Assembly (NCBI GenBank): GCA_027064525.1
Contig: JAMOPJ010000046.1
Span: 21,044-85,043 of the forward strand
DNA length: 64,000 nt
From: Archaeoglobaceae archaeon
GTDB taxonomy: Archaea > Halobacteriota > Archaeoglobi > Archaeoglobales > Archaeoglobaceae
Reading direction: 5' to 3'
Shown here piece by piece: positions 27,662 to 36,091 of the stretch. The notes beneath the pieces were generated by a model. The model made no database searches. It was not told where the DNA came from and saw only the letters and a program-made list of their open reading frames with translations. A program made the translations under genes and the position numbers. The number at the start of each line of letters is the position of its first letter. Positions within the stretch are counted from its first letter, which is position 1.

Positions 27662-27860
27662 TCTATCACCCTACTATCTTACGCATTCAAAATATAAAAA
27701 ATTATCGTTTTAGTAATTTTAAATATTTGATAAATAGATAACTATTCGAATATAATCGAACATTTGATAATTTTTGAACAGTTCGAATGCATTTGAATGA
27801 TTAACTAACCTTAAAATATTCGAAAAATTTCGAACATTCAAATTATATTCAAACGAAATA
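27662..27860 (-). promoter_or_regulatory. duplicated promoter and TTCGAA-rich operator region, copy 1
   Basis: Bases 27672-27710 are identical to 34099-34137. On the minus strand the shared part holds a TATA box (TTTATATTTT, about 27692-27701), a short leader and GGTGATAG before the ATG. Above it, 27740-27860 contains several TTCGAA/TTTGAA elements (for example at 27744, 27782, 27829, 27840) that look like regulator half-sites. The region lies between the peptide gene and the divergent UbiA-like gene. A matching region occurs before the second secreted-peptide locus. Confidence 0.6.
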
Positions 27861-27898
27861 AGTAAATAATTCATAAACGTTTTGAAAGTGTATAAGAT

Positions 27899-28573
27899 GT
27901 GAGGGCGCTTAAGGCATCGATGTTCGTCAGTATTTCCGCATTCTTCAGAGTCCTATTCGCCCAATGTCTATCCAACACCATCGATCTGAAAGCTTGCATA
28001 ACGTTTTCATTGACAGCTTTATCTGTTTACGTCTTGGATAGAAGCTTCGACTTTAACTCTTACAAGGAAATAGCTATAGCAATAGCATTTGCTTTAGCCG
28101 CCTCACTAATATACCCATGCTGTTCTTACATACCACCTCTCGCTCTGTTCATAGGTTTCATGTACTCCAAAGGAATAAGAGGCCTCAGACTGAAGAGAGG
28201 TTACGGCATAAAGAACATAGTAACGGCCACAACATGGGGAACAATCATAGCATTTTTCTCTAAAATCGATGTACATATCATAGCATTTTTCACGCTGAAG
28301 AGCTTCATAATAACAGTCCTTAACGACATTAAAGACTTAAAGGATGATCTTGAAATGGGTATCAAGACGATACCAGCGATCCTTGGCAACAGAACTTTGC
28401 AATTTCTGATAGTTGTAAATATTATATTACACTTAATCGTTCTTACGTGGTTGCCGTTGCCGTGCTATCTACTGAGCTTACTAATCAGCTTTTACGCTAT
28501 AAAGAAGATAAATCCCAAACTTGCCCAAGCTGAATTTTTACCTCAATCGATTCTGCTAATATCTACCGAATGA
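27899..28573 (+). CDS. UbiA-family prenyltransferase-like membrane protein
   Basis: 224 residues, GTG start. Several membrane helices with the two Asp-rich UbiA motifs: YVLDRSFDFNSY early (N/DxxxD type) and NDIKDLKDDLEMGIKTIP in the middle, followed by AILGNRTL. UbiA enzymes transfer prenyl groups to aromatic or glycerol acceptors. It is shorter than usual (about 280) and the first motif is imperfect. It is divergent from the Cys-rich peptide gene and convergent with the regulator, overlapping it by 31 bases. Confidence 0.8.
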   Translation: MRALKASMFVSISAFFRVLFAQCLSNTIDLKACITFSLTALSVYVLDRSFDFNSYKEIAIAIAFALAASLIYPCCSYIPPLALFIGFMYSKGIRGLRLKRGYGIKNIVTATTWGTIIAFFSKIDVHIIAFFTLKSFIITVLNDIKDLKDDLEMGIKTIPAILGNRTLQFLIVVNIILHLIVLTWLPLPCYLLSLLISFYAIKKINPKLAQAEFLPQSILLISTE

Positions 28574-29319
28574 GCCATGTAGTGTTCAAACAACTTTAAC
28601 CCCCATTTCACAGCTTCGTCGGTTTTACATATGAGCACCTTCAGCGAATCGTATGTTCCGTCTAAATCGTACAAACTCAAAGTAAATCCCTTTTCAGCTA
28701 CGATAAACGCAAGTTTGGCGTTTTTACAGACGAAAAGTTTCCCATACTTTAAGAACTCCAACAGTTGTTCTTTATATTTCCTCTTAACCCTATTAAATAT
28801 ATCCTCAGTTAGGATTATCTTAACATCCCGTTCTTTTGCGAGATTTTTAAATAATTCTGGAAAATCGCGGTGATATATTGACGATAAACCGTAAACCCAT
28901 ACAGAGCTCTTCACGATATTTATCCATTCGGGGTGTAGCTCGTACGGATTGTCCTTAACCAAAACCCTACATCCCCGTAACATGTAAATTTCGTTAAGCA
29001 AATTCTTTGGTATTGGGAAGAGGTCATGATTTCTAAAAAAATCTCCAGCGTTCATCAAAACATCTTTAAGCTTTAGAAGTTCGACAATTCTATCTTTAAC
29101 GATTATCCCTAGTTCCGTCGTCTCGTAGTACGTGTTTTTACCCTTTCTACTCTTTCTAATCAATCCCAAGTCGATTAGAGGTTTCATTTGGAAGCTTAAA
29201 GTTGATTTAGCCTTATTTAAGTTTTCAGATAACTCTGATAGTGTTTTCGGATTGTCTGCAAGTAATTCTAAGATTTTAAGCTTAAGATGTGAGGTTCCAA
29301 AAATTTCAAGAAACTTCAT
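28543..29319 (-). CDS. winged-HTH regulator with FilR1/DUF1724-type domain
   Basis: 258 residues. N-terminal ArsR-like winged helix (LLADNPKTLSELSENLNKAKSTL is the recognition region, residues 19-60), then the methanogenesis-regulator FilR1 middle domain (SSVWVYGLSSIYHRDFPELF, DVKIILTEDIF). Such archaeal regulators bind promoters in response to unknown ligands. It sits downstream of UbiA in convergent orientation; control of the peptide locus at 27 kb is possible but unproven. ATG 29319. Confidence 0.85.
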   Translation of the reverse strand: MKFLEIFGTSHLKLKILELLADNPKTLSELSENLNKAKSTLSFQMKPLIDLGLIRKSRKGKNTYYETTELGIIVKDRIVELLKLKDVLMNAGDFFRNHDLFPIPKNLLNEIYMLRGCRVLVKDNPYELHPEWINIVKSSVWVYGLSSIYHRDFPELFKNLAKERDVKIILTEDIFNRVKRKYKEQLLEFLKYGKLFVCKNAKLAFIVAEKGFTLSLYDLDGTYDSLKVLICKTDEAVKWGLKLFEHYMAHSVDISRID

Positions 29320-29471
29320 AAATTTTTAAGATTACAATCATGATTTAAATTTTTCTAAACTTATCACCTCAAATTTTTATAATTGTATAAAAAATTTTTA
29401 GAATTTTTTTATTTTGAAGTGATCAGATGTATAAGCAAAGGTCTATATGACCTCCCAACACCCAAGTTTCA

Positions 29472-30734
29472 ATGATAGTTCCAGCTGAAGAACTGCTGAA
29501 ACTAGAAAGGAAGATCAATTGGGATGAATACATCGAGAAGGTTAAGCCAATTGTTGAGAAAGTTAAGCAGGAGGGAGATAAAGCTCTGATTGAATTCACG
29601 AAGCAGTTCGATGGAGTTGAGCCCAAATATCTCAAGGTGCCGAAAGAGGAGATAGATAGGGCTTACGATATCATCGATGACGAGATCATAGACGCCTTGG
29701 AAGTTGCGAGGGAGAACATAGAGCGCTTCCACTCCATAACGGCTGTGGAGAGAGATATGAAGATAGACTTCGGCGACTGTATATTGGGGAAGAAATACAC
29801 CCCTCTTGACTCCGTTGGCATCTACATCCCCGGAGGAAGGGCAAGCTATCCATCAACAGCTTTAATGGCTGGAATCCCAGCAAACATAGCTGGAGTTGAG
29901 AGAATCGTAGCATGCACCCCTCCGGATGAGAGCGGGAGGGTAAAGCCGTTGACGCTCGTAGCCTGCGACATAGCTGGGATCAAGGAGATATATGCAGTCG
30001 GAGGTGCTCAAGCTATAGCTGCGATGGCTTATGGAACCAGAACCATTCCGAGGGTCGACAAGATAGTGGGCCCGGGGAATGTTTATGTAACCGCTGCGAA
30101 GCTCCTCGTTCAGAAGGATGTTGCGATAGACATGCCCGCTGGCCCTTCCGAGATCTTAGTGATAGCCGATGAAACAGCGAATCCGGAGTTTGTTGCTTTG
30201 GATTGCGTAGCTCAGCTTGAGCACGATCCGATGGCTCTTGCAATAGTTCTGACCACATCAAAGGAGCTTGCTGAAAGAGTAGATGAGATTGCGAAGCAGA
30301 TCGCGGATGAGAGAATAAATCTGGACAACCTGAAGATCGCGGTGGTGGAGAACATAGAAAAAGCTATAGATATATCCAACAGAATAGCTCCGGAGCACTT
30401 GGAACTGGTATTTGAGAATGCAGAGTGGAGTTTGGACAAGATAAAGCATGCCGGTAGCGTTTTTGTAGGGGAGTTTAGTCCTGTTGCATGCGGGGATTAC
30501 GCGAGCGGAACGAACCACATCCTGCCAACTTCCGGCTATGCGAAGGTGTTTTCGGGATTGAGCGTCGAGACCTTTATGAAGCACATAACCTATCAGATCC
30601 TGAGGGAGGATGCTCTGAGAAGAATTGGAGAAGCTGTGATAAAGCTCGCGAAGGCTGAAGGGCTACCTTTCCACGCTCTATCGGTGGAGAGGAGGCTCAG
30701 ACCGGAGTCTTCATCACAGATCAGTCGGGACTAA
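29472..30734 (+). CDS. hisD: histidinol dehydrogenase
   Basis: 420 residues, full length. Family signatures: DSVGIYIPGGRASYPS, MPAGPSEILVIADETANP (zinc/catalytic region), SNRIAPEHLEL and CGDYASGTNHILPT. It oxidises histidinol to histidine with two NAD+. It is monocistronic, with no other his genes here. The last 45 bases are overlapped on the other strand by a box C/D sRNA (see 30691-30750). Confidence 0.97.
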   Translation: MIVPAEELLKLERKINWDEYIEKVKPIVEKVKQEGDKALIEFTKQFDGVEPKYLKVPKEEIDRAYDIIDDEIIDALEVARENIERFHSITAVERDMKIDFGDCILGKKYTPLDSVGIYIPGGRASYPSTALMAGIPANIAGVERIVACTPPDESGRVKPLTLVACDIAGIKEIYAVGGAQAIAAMAYGTRTIPRVDKIVGPGNVYVTAAKLLVQKDVAIDMPAGPSEILVIADETANPEFVALDCVAQLEHDPMALAIVLTTSKELAERVDEIAKQIADERINLDNLKIAVVENIEKAIDISNRIAPEHLELVFENAEWSLDKIKHAGSVFVGEFSPVACGDYASGTNHILPTSGYAKVFSGLSVETFMKHITYQILREDALRRIGEAVIKLAKAEGLPFHALSVERRLRPESSSQISRD

Positions 30735-30750
30735 TCTCATCATCGCCTTT
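30691..30750 (-). ncRNA. box C/D sRNA antisense to the hisD 3' end
   Basis: Minus-strand order: C box ATGATGA (30743-30737), 12-nt guide (30736-30725), D' CTGA (30724-30721), 3-nt spacer, C' GTGATGA (30717-30711), 10-nt guide (30710-30701), D CTGA (30700-30697). GGC before box C and GCC after box D can pair as the terminal stem. This is a canonical archaeal 2'-O-methylation guide. The hisD stop codon (30732-30734) lies within the D' guide region, so the RNA is antisense to hisD mRNA. Expression and targets are unproven. Confidence 0.85.
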
Positions 30751-30799
30751 GATAAGTCTACGTTATATTTAATATATCTCAAGCCCTTTGGTGGGTAGG

Positions 30800-32095
30800 A
30801 TGAGAAAGTGGACGAGCGAGATTGGAGAAGAGGACGTAGGCAAGGAAGTCCTTCTTTACGGCTGGGTTCACGAAGTCAGGGATTTGGGTGGTCTCGTATT
30901 CCTTCTTCTGAGGGACAGGGAGGGGATAATTCAGATTACGCTACCGAAGAAGAAGGTTCCGCCCGAAGTCTTCGAGCTGGCCAAGAAGATTCACAGGGAG
31001 AGTGTGATAAAGGTCGTAGGAGTGGTTAAGAAGGAGCCGAAGGCTCCGGGAGGTTACGAAATAATCCCAAAGGATATAGAGGTTCTGAACGAAGCGATGG
31101 TTCCATTGCCTTTGGAAGTGACGGAGAAGGTTCCGGCGGAGCTCGACACTCGTTTGGATCACAGGTTCATGGATCTTAGGAAGCCGAGGGTTCAGGCGAT
31201 ATTCAGGATAAGGCATCAGATGATGCAGAGCGTTAGGCAGTTTTTGAGCGATGAAGGTTTTATAGAAGTTCACACTCCGAAGATAGTGTCAACCGCCACT
31301 GAAGGAGGAACAGAGCTCTTCCCGATAAGCTATTTCGAGAAAGAAGCTTTTCTAAACCAGAGTCCGCAACTATACAAGCAGATCCTGATGGGGGCGGGAT
31401 TGGAGAGAGTCTTTGAGATTGGCCCGATATTCAGAGCAGAAGAGCACAACACCACACGACATCTGAACGAGGCGATATCGATAGACATCGAGATGAGCTT
31501 CACAGACCATGAAGGCGTTATGAACATTCTTGAGAGGCTCGTTCAGAGAGTTTACGAGGATGTGGTTGAAAACTGTCAGAAGTTCTTGGATTGGCTGAAC
31601 GTAAAGCTTGAGATTCCAGAGGTTCCGTTTGAAAGATTAACTTACGATGAAGCTTTAGAAATCGCAAGAAGGAAGGGTGAGGAGATTCCTTGGGGTGAGG
31701 ATCTCAGCACACCAGCTTTGAGGGCTATAGGAGAAGAGATGGAGAACAGACATTACTTCATCGTTGATTGGCCGACGGAATCGAAGCCCTTTTACGCTAT
31801 GCCCTACGAAGACAAGCCGGAAATCTGCAAGAGCTTCGATTTGATGAAGGGTGCACTTGAATTGGCGAGCGGAGCTCAGAGAATTCACAAATACGATTTG
31901 CTCGTTGAGAGGATAAGGCAGTGCGGATTGAGTCCGGAGAGCTTCGAATTTTACTTAGAAGCTTTCCGCTACGGGATGCCACCACATGCTGGCTGGGGGC
32001 TTGGAGCTGAGAGGTTGCTCATGTCGATGCTCGATCTGAAGAACATAAGAGAGGCCGTGCTGTTTCCGAGAGATAGGCACAGACTTACACCTTAG
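30800..32095 (+). CDS. aspS: aspartyl-tRNA synthetase
   Basis: 431 residues from ATG 30800 (MRKWTSEIG); a TTG four codons earlier is also in frame. N-terminal OB-fold anticodon domain ([19 protein letters not shown]), class II motif 2 [15 protein letters not shown] and motif 3 [16 protein letters not shown]. The lengths and insertions fit the archaeal/eukaryal AspRS type without the bacterial GAD insertion. It charges tRNA-Asp; whether it also charges tRNA-Asn cannot be told here. Confidence 0.97.
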   Translation: MRKWTSEIGEEDVGKEVLLYGWVHEVRDLGGLVFLLLRDREGIIQITLPKKKVPPEVFELAKKIHRESVIKVVGVVKKEPKAPGGYEIIPKDIEVLNEAMVPLPLEVTEKVPAELDTRLDHRFMDLRKPRVQAIFRIRHQMMQSVRQFLSDEGFIEVHTPKIVSTATEGGTELFPISYFEKEAFLNQSPQLYKQILMGAGLERVFEIGPIFRAEEHNTTRHLNEAISIDIEMSFTDHEGVMNILERLVQRVYEDVVENCQKFLDWLNVKLEIPEVPFERLTYDEALEIARRKGEEIPWGEDLSTPALRAIGEEMENRHYFIVDWPTESKPFYAMPYEDKPEICKSFDLMKGALELASGAQRIHKYDLLVERIRQCGLSPESFEFYLEAFRYGMPPHAGWGLGAERLLMSMLDLKNIREAVLFPRDRHRLTP

Positions 32096-32108
32096 ATCTA
32101 TTTTTATA

Positions 32109-32331
32109 TCAACCTTTTGGGAATTTACCCCTCGTTATGCTTACTATGTTTAGCAGACCTTTCTCGTCCCTGCTCACTTTGACTACCGTTATGAATTTTT
32201 CATCACAATTGACAGTAAACTACCGTCGTCTCGTTTACTGCCATAAAACTATAAGCGCTCTCATTTATCATTTCGAATCTGGATTTGATAAGTAGATACC
32301 TGTAACTCTCGTAAGCTGTTTTAGTGTTCAT
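32109..32331 (-). pseudogene. short frameshifted gene of unknown function
   Basis: An ATG at 32331 opens a frame (MNTKTAYESYRYLLIKSRF) that ends after 42 codons; a second frame continues (CDEKFITVVKVSRDEKGLL) to TGA at 32109. The join lies near 32215. Together they give about 73 residues with no recognisable family. It lies below the 60-bp repeat at 32365 that is shared with 57 kb, which may once have carried its promoter. It could also be two unrelated short frames, so confidence is modest. Confidence 0.35.
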
Positions 32332-32364
32332 ATTACATAAAATTTTATTTTTGTTAAAAATTTG

Positions 32365-32424
32365 GTGGTAATGCAACACTGTTGATGACATATTTAAATC
32401 ATACACAATGTGGACACGACCAAA
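32365..32424. repeat. 60-bp dispersed repeat, copy A
   Basis: Shares about 85 percent identity by eye with 57190-57248, starting at GGTGGTAATGCAACACTG and ending at CACGACCAA. It contains the short inverted repeat CAACA-C-TGTTG. On the minus strand it holds a TATA-like TTTAAATATG. Both copies sit upstream (minus strand) of decayed genes, so this is either a mobile-element end or a duplicated promoter/operator. Confidence 0.6.
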
Positions 32425-32493
32425 AATTTTAATAAAATTAATGGATCTAAAGATGCCAAATCGTAGTAAAAACAGGCTACGGTTAAGGAGTGA

Positions 32494-32912
32494 TCATCGA
32501 GCTTGCTCGAATATTTCACTACGTAACATGGTGGTTTGTAAAAATTCCACCGAGTGTATTTCCATGGGGGAGATACTATAGTCGTGCTTGAAGTTAAACA
32601 TCAGATAGTACATTGGAATCTGTTCTCCCTTCGGACCAGTGACTATAAAACCAGCCGTAAATATAACACTAAAAACAGCAGATAGTAAAAGTACAGTTGT
32701 TGATATAAAGATTACCAATCTCTTATCTTTTCTAATCTTGATCGAATGAATGAGCAGAACAATCAGCAATGCTATTAAAATTGGAAATGTCACTGGAAAT
32801 CTAAAACCTAACGTATCCAAAATTATCGCTACCGCTACAAAAAATGGCCCAACTAAACATCCTAAAAAAATTGGAATAACTATAATTTTTATAAATTTTT
32901 ACATTTTTTCAT
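32494..32912 (-). pseudogene. frameshifted paralogue of the 33.1-kb membrane protein
   Basis: Starts at ATG 32912 (MKKCK) and goes out of frame in an A-run; one extra A would restore KKFIKIIVIPIFLGCLVGPF. The remaining frame then runs to the TGA at 32494 with three hydrophobic helices (LIALLIVLLIHSIKI, FISTTVLLLSAVFSVIFTAG). The start MKK..IPIFL and the FLIKRFKINRK/IHSIKIRKDKR step resemble the membrane protein at 33098-33850. The span is one base short of whole codons. Restored length would be about 139 residues, half of the paralogue. Confidence 0.55.
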
Positions 32913-32981
32913 CTAAGCTAATTCTGTGGCTCCCCAGTGTTCTAAGACCATCGCTGCTGAAGTTAGAGAACTTCAGTCATC

Positions 32982-33080
32982 TCACAGAAATGCGGGAACA
33001 TCTAGAATGAACTTTTCTTTGTAACTGAGTGTTGTTACTACATCAGAGTTATATTTTTTCCAATGCTCCTTTGCCTTCAT
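32982..33080 (-). CDS. possible 32-residue ORF with strong ribosome binding site
   Basis: ATG 33080 (MKAKEHWKKYNSDVV) is preceded by AGGAGGTGG about 9 bases upstream and lies 18 bases behind the stop of the membrane-protein gene. It stops at 32982. It has no recognisable domain. It may be a genuine small protein of this operon or the start of another decayed gene. Confidence 0.3.
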   Translation of the reverse strand: MKAKEHWKKYNSDVVTTLSYKEKFILDVPAFL

Positions 33081-33097
33081 AATTTTTTAACCACCTC

Positions 33098-33850
33098 CTA
33101 ACCATTAAGTAACTTTTTCAACAAATCAACTTCATATCTATCAGCCATAACTACAAGGATTACGGCATTGTCACTTTTCTCTCTCACCAACAGTTCACAA
33201 TGAATAACCACACTGTCATTACCCACTGTAAAATTATCATAGAGAACTAGTTCACCATATATTTTATTTAGAGATAAATTTAAATATATCTCTTTAAACT
33301 CTGATTTAAGTTCTTTTTTGTATTTCGTGAAAGCATTCAGAGCACTCTCCTTATGGGGGTAGTAAAAGGATGCAAATCGAATGGACTTTTTAATGAACTT
33401 GGCTGAATATACATATCTAAATCCTTCTGGTCTTTTAAAATTCCATTCAGCTTTAATTAGGTCTGGGTTATGTTTAAATAACTTATCATCCTCAGTCCAA
33501 CATATCGTATATCCGCTTAGATTTAATCTTTGAGCAATAAAAATTATAGGCCAATGTTTAGCGGGTCCCAAGTTAAATAACATTAGTATTCCTGGTAAGT
33601 ATAAGAAAGTAATAATGAAAAATAAGGATAAGACACCTAAGATTACATAAGAAATAAATATTATTTTTCTATTTATTTTAAATCTTTTAATTAAAAATAA
33701 TAAAATTACCATTAACGCAAAGTAGCTTGAAATGATCGACATGAAAAATTGAAATGGAATATTAATATAATTATAGAATATTAAAAATAACATAAAAAAC
33801 ATTGGCGCCGTTAAGCTCAAAAAAATTGGTAGAATAAGAAATTTTTTCAT
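33098..33850 (-). CDS. membrane protein with C-terminal globular domain
   Basis: 250 residues from ATG 33850, which overlaps the stop of a damaged secreted-peptide gene as ATGA; GGTGG lies just before. Three to four N-terminal hydrophobic helices (LILPIFLSLTAPMFFMLFLI, YFALMVILLFLIKRF, VILGVLSLFFIITFLYLPG) precede a 130-residue external or cytoplasmic domain with FRYVYSAKFIKKSIRFASFY. No family recognised. By analogy with the 26.6-27.7 kb pair it may be the partner (immunity or processing) of the secreted peptide. Confidence 0.7.
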   Translation of the reverse strand: MKKFLILPIFLSLTAPMFFMLFLIFYNYINIPFQFFMSIISSYFALMVILLFLIKRFKINRKIIFISYVILGVLSLFFIITFLYLPGILMLFNLGPAKHWPIIFIAQRLNLSGYTICWTEDDKLFKHNPDLIKAEWNFKRPEGFRYVYSAKFIKKSIRFASFYYPHKESALNAFTKYKKELKSEFKEIYLNLSLNKIYGELVLYDNFTVGNDSVVIHCELLVREKSDNAVILVVMADRYEVDLLKKLLNG

Positions 33851-34088
33851 GTTGGAACCACCTTGTGTGCATTGGCACCAAACCAACTTCCAAATGCCGT
33901 ATGATGTACATCGGTATCCCAAGTATTGTACAGCAGGATATACTTTGAATTCGTGTTGATGTCTACAGCAATTTCTTAGCTACTTCCTTCGCTTCAGCTG
34001 TACTCACTTGCTCTTTAGCCATTCCCGCTACACTACTGAGCACAGCTATTACTAACAATACACTTAGTATATTTTTCCACAGTTTCAT
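33847..34088 (-). pseudogene. secreted peptide gene with one-base deletion
   Basis: ATG 34088 opens a signal peptide (MKLWKNILSVLLVIAVLSS) nearly the same as that of the Cys-rich protein at 27.7 kb. The frame stops after 41 codons. Adding one A near 33973 continues in frame as VAKEIAVDINTNSKYILLY to a TGA at 33847 that overlaps the next ATG. The restored product would be about 80 residues ending in FGSWFGANAHKVVPT, without the Cys-rich tail. The same promoter type as 27.7 kb precedes it. Confidence 0.65.
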
Positions 34089-34262
34089 CCTATCACCTTA
34101 CTATCTTACGCATTCAAAATATAAAAAATTATCGTTTGAATAATTTTTAATGTTTAATGAATAGATAAGCATTCAAAAAACTTCGAACATTTAGCAATAT
34201 CTAAAATAGTTCGAATCCATTCAAACATTTAACCAACATTAGAATATTCGAAAATTTTTGAA
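34089..34262 (-). promoter_or_regulatory. duplicated promoter and TTCGAA-rich operator region, copy 2
   Basis: Identical to copy 1 over 34099-34137 and similar beyond. TTCGAA/TTCAAA elements occur near 34170, 34182, 34209, 34220 and 34246. TATA box and GGTGATAG are placed as in copy 1. It lies directly downstream of the membrane-anchored HTH gene, which is a candidate binder. Confidence 0.6.
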
Positions 34263-34265
34263 TCA

Positions 34266-34664
34266 TTAATCATCCGCAAAACTATTGCTCAGCTTTACAA
34301 TCTTGCTCATGCCGTTTTCGTATCTGATTATGATTCCCCGTTTTTCCAAATCTTGCAAGGTTCTCGAAAGTGTAGATTTCGGTATACCCGTTCTCGCCGC
34401 CAACTCCGCTTGAGTCATCTCGCCGTGCTTGAGAAGAATTTCAACGATCTTTCGCTCGTTCTCTTTCAGAGATTTCAGCACGATTTTATGCGAATCCGAT
34501 GGGTTGGACTTGAACAAATCGTCCACGAAATCTTTTACGACTCCAAAAATTAGAAGGAAAATCGTAAGGAATAGTAGTCCCTTAATTAAGTCGTCTATCA
34601 TCAGACCTAAGATGTAAGCTCCCACCGCTATAAGAATACACTCTCTACTCACTTCGATTTTCAT
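34266..34664 (-). CDS. membrane-anchored winged-HTH regulator
   Basis: 132 residues from ATG 34664, chosen because AGGTGATC precedes it. Two N-terminal hydrophobic helices (ILIAVGAYILGLMI, GLLFLTIFLLIFGVV) are followed by a MarR/TrmB-type winged helix (LLKHGEMTQAELAARTGIPKSTL, then GIIIRYENGM). This is a membrane-tethered DNA-binding protein of a kind common in Archaeoglobales and haloarchaea. It lies between a secreted-protein gene and the peptide promoter copy 2, suggesting that it senses an envelope signal and controls this locus. Confidence 0.8.
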   Translation of the reverse strand: MKIEVSRECILIAVGAYILGLMIDDLIKGLLFLTIFLLIFGVVKDFVDDLFKSNPSDSHKIVLKSLKENERKIVEILLKHGEMTQAELAARTGIPKSTLSRTLQDLEKRGIIIRYENGMSKIVKLSNSFADD

Positions 34665-34705
34665 AAAGATCACCTAAAAATAAAATTAAAAATTTAAAAT
34701 TTTCG

Positions 34706-35482
34706 TTAATTATACCCGGCATCTCTCGTTATATGCAGGTAATTATCCACTTGCACCCATGCCCACGCGTCCACATCATCAGCCAATGGATTGTCAAATC
34801 CCGCCCTTGCATCTACTTTCCCAGCTATTGATGTCCACGTAGCATCACTATCGAAATAGTCTATACTCCATCCTAAATACCCGTTGGCATATGCACTGGA
34901 ATCGTCCGCAACGTAAAATACTCTATCATCAGTATAGATGTGAAAGTAGCCCTTAGCGGTAAGCTTCCATAAGGTTATACCCAAAGCGTTTTTAGCTTCG
35001 ATACCCGACCAAGCTTCAACCACTACTGGTGATGCCGTTAAAAGCTCAAGTTTGGATACGATCTTACCGTATCTTTTGATGATTTCAGCAGGTTTTTCTT
35101 TTGCAGTTTCGTTTTTGTTATATATCACCTCACTTTTAGCTTTTTCTTCGATTATCTTTGGTGTTACCTCCTTCGTAATCATATTCTCGCCGTTTCTATA
35201 TATCTCAACGTATTTTATCTTGCTACCCTTCTTGAGTATTACGAGTGTGTCCAAAGTTTTTGCATCTACGGTATACATTCCAATACATTCCCAGCCATTA
35301 CCAGAGATTTTAAGCGATTCTTCTATTATTCTGTCCTTAAGTATATCGTCCTGATACATTATTGAGCCACCAAACGTTTTTATCTCCGATACAGAACTAT
35401 CCGAATACATGGAGGCAGTTGTTAATCCAATCAGCGCTAACGTCACAGCTAAAAGCATACTTAACGTTAGTATCTTTTTCAA
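34706..35482 (-). CDS. secreted protein of unknown function
   Basis: 258 residues from TTG 35482, placed 5 bases after GGAGGTGA. Signal peptide: ILTLSMLLAVTLALIGLTTAS. A 120-residue beta/alpha domain (VILKKGSKIKYVEIYRNGENM) is followed by a distinct Trp/Asp/Ala-rich C-terminal domain (GYLGWSIDYFDSDATWTS, DDVDAWAWVQVDNYLHI). Precursor-like two-part build, no Cys cluster. It leads a unit with the membrane-anchored regulator 40 bases downstream. No family recognised. Confidence 0.7.
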   Translation of the reverse strand: MKKILTLSMLLAVTLALIGLTTASMYSDSSVSEIKTFGGSIMYQDDILKDRIIEESLKISGNGWECIGMYTVDAKTLDTLVILKKGSKIKYVEIYRNGENMITKEVTPKIIEEKAKSEVIYNKNETAKEKPAEIIKRYGKIVSKLELLTASPVVVEAWSGIEAKNALGITLWKLTAKGYFHIYTDDRVFYVADDSSAYANGYLGWSIDYFDSDATWTSIAGKVDARAGFDNPLADDVDAWAWVQVDNYLHITRDAGYN

Positions 35483-35620
35483 CGATATCACCTCCTTACC
35501 GTTTTTAACTAATTCTCTGTATGGAACAACGTAAATACGTAATGTGGAACGATGATGGAACGCCCGTGGGATGAATTCACCAACGAATCTAAATTTTTAT
35601 TGTTGAAATAATAAAATTGT

Positions 35621-36088
35621 TTAGATCTTAATACTCCTCCTAAAGATTTCTTTTTCACCATCCCTGCTTATCATGAGCTTTACATCCACATACCCCTTGC
35701 TCTTAATCTTTAATCCGTCGAAGAATCCAACAGAAATTTCAACTTTCCTCTCAACACTGCTGTTTGGCTCCATATCTCCTATAGGAATGACGAGTTTGTC
35801 CTTCCCGTTCACTTTTATCCTATCTCTATCGACGAAGAGTTCAAGTGTTACAACTACATTTTTCGCATACCCATCGTCGTTGATCAATCTGGCTGTGATA
35901 ACCCTGCTTAAAGTTCCGCTTTCTTCAATCTGAACAATTTCAATTTTGAACCTCCGCTCTTGCTTAACCAATTTTGGCTTTTTATCTACATTTACCTTTT
36001 GCTTCTCCGCAATGGGCTTGGGTAGGATTAATGCGGAGGAGAATATCACGCCGAGTAATACAGCCAGAATGACGATCTTTAAATTCAT
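35621..36088 (-). CDS. secreted beta-sandwich protein
   Basis: 155 residues. Signal peptide (IVILAVLLGVIFSSALILP), a Lys-rich linker, then one beta-sandwich domain (ARLINDDGYAKNVVVTLELF, PIGDMEPNSSVERKVEISV) of the FxLYD/COG1470 style often found in archaeal surface proteins. GAGGTGTT before ATG 36088 overlaps box D of the adjacent C/D sRNA, so sRNA 3' end and ribosome binding site share bases. Confidence 0.75.
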   Translation of the reverse strand: MNLKIVILAVLLGVIFSSALILPKPIAEKQKVNVDKKPKLVKQERRFKIEIVQIEESGTLSRVITARLINDDGYAKNVVVTLELFVDRDRIKVNGKDKLVIPIGDMEPNSSVERKVEISVGFFDGLKIKSKGYVDVKLMISRDGEKEIFRRSIKI

Positions 36089-36091
36089 CGT

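Noticed and set aside
32199..32205. TCATCAC resembling a C box on the minus strand
   Set aside because: No CTGA follows at guide distance on that strand, so it is not part of a C/D sRNA.
34207..34219. GTTCGAATCC reminiscent of a tRNA T-arm
   Set aside because: No acceptor, D-arm or anticodon stem around it; it belongs to the TTCGAA operator series.
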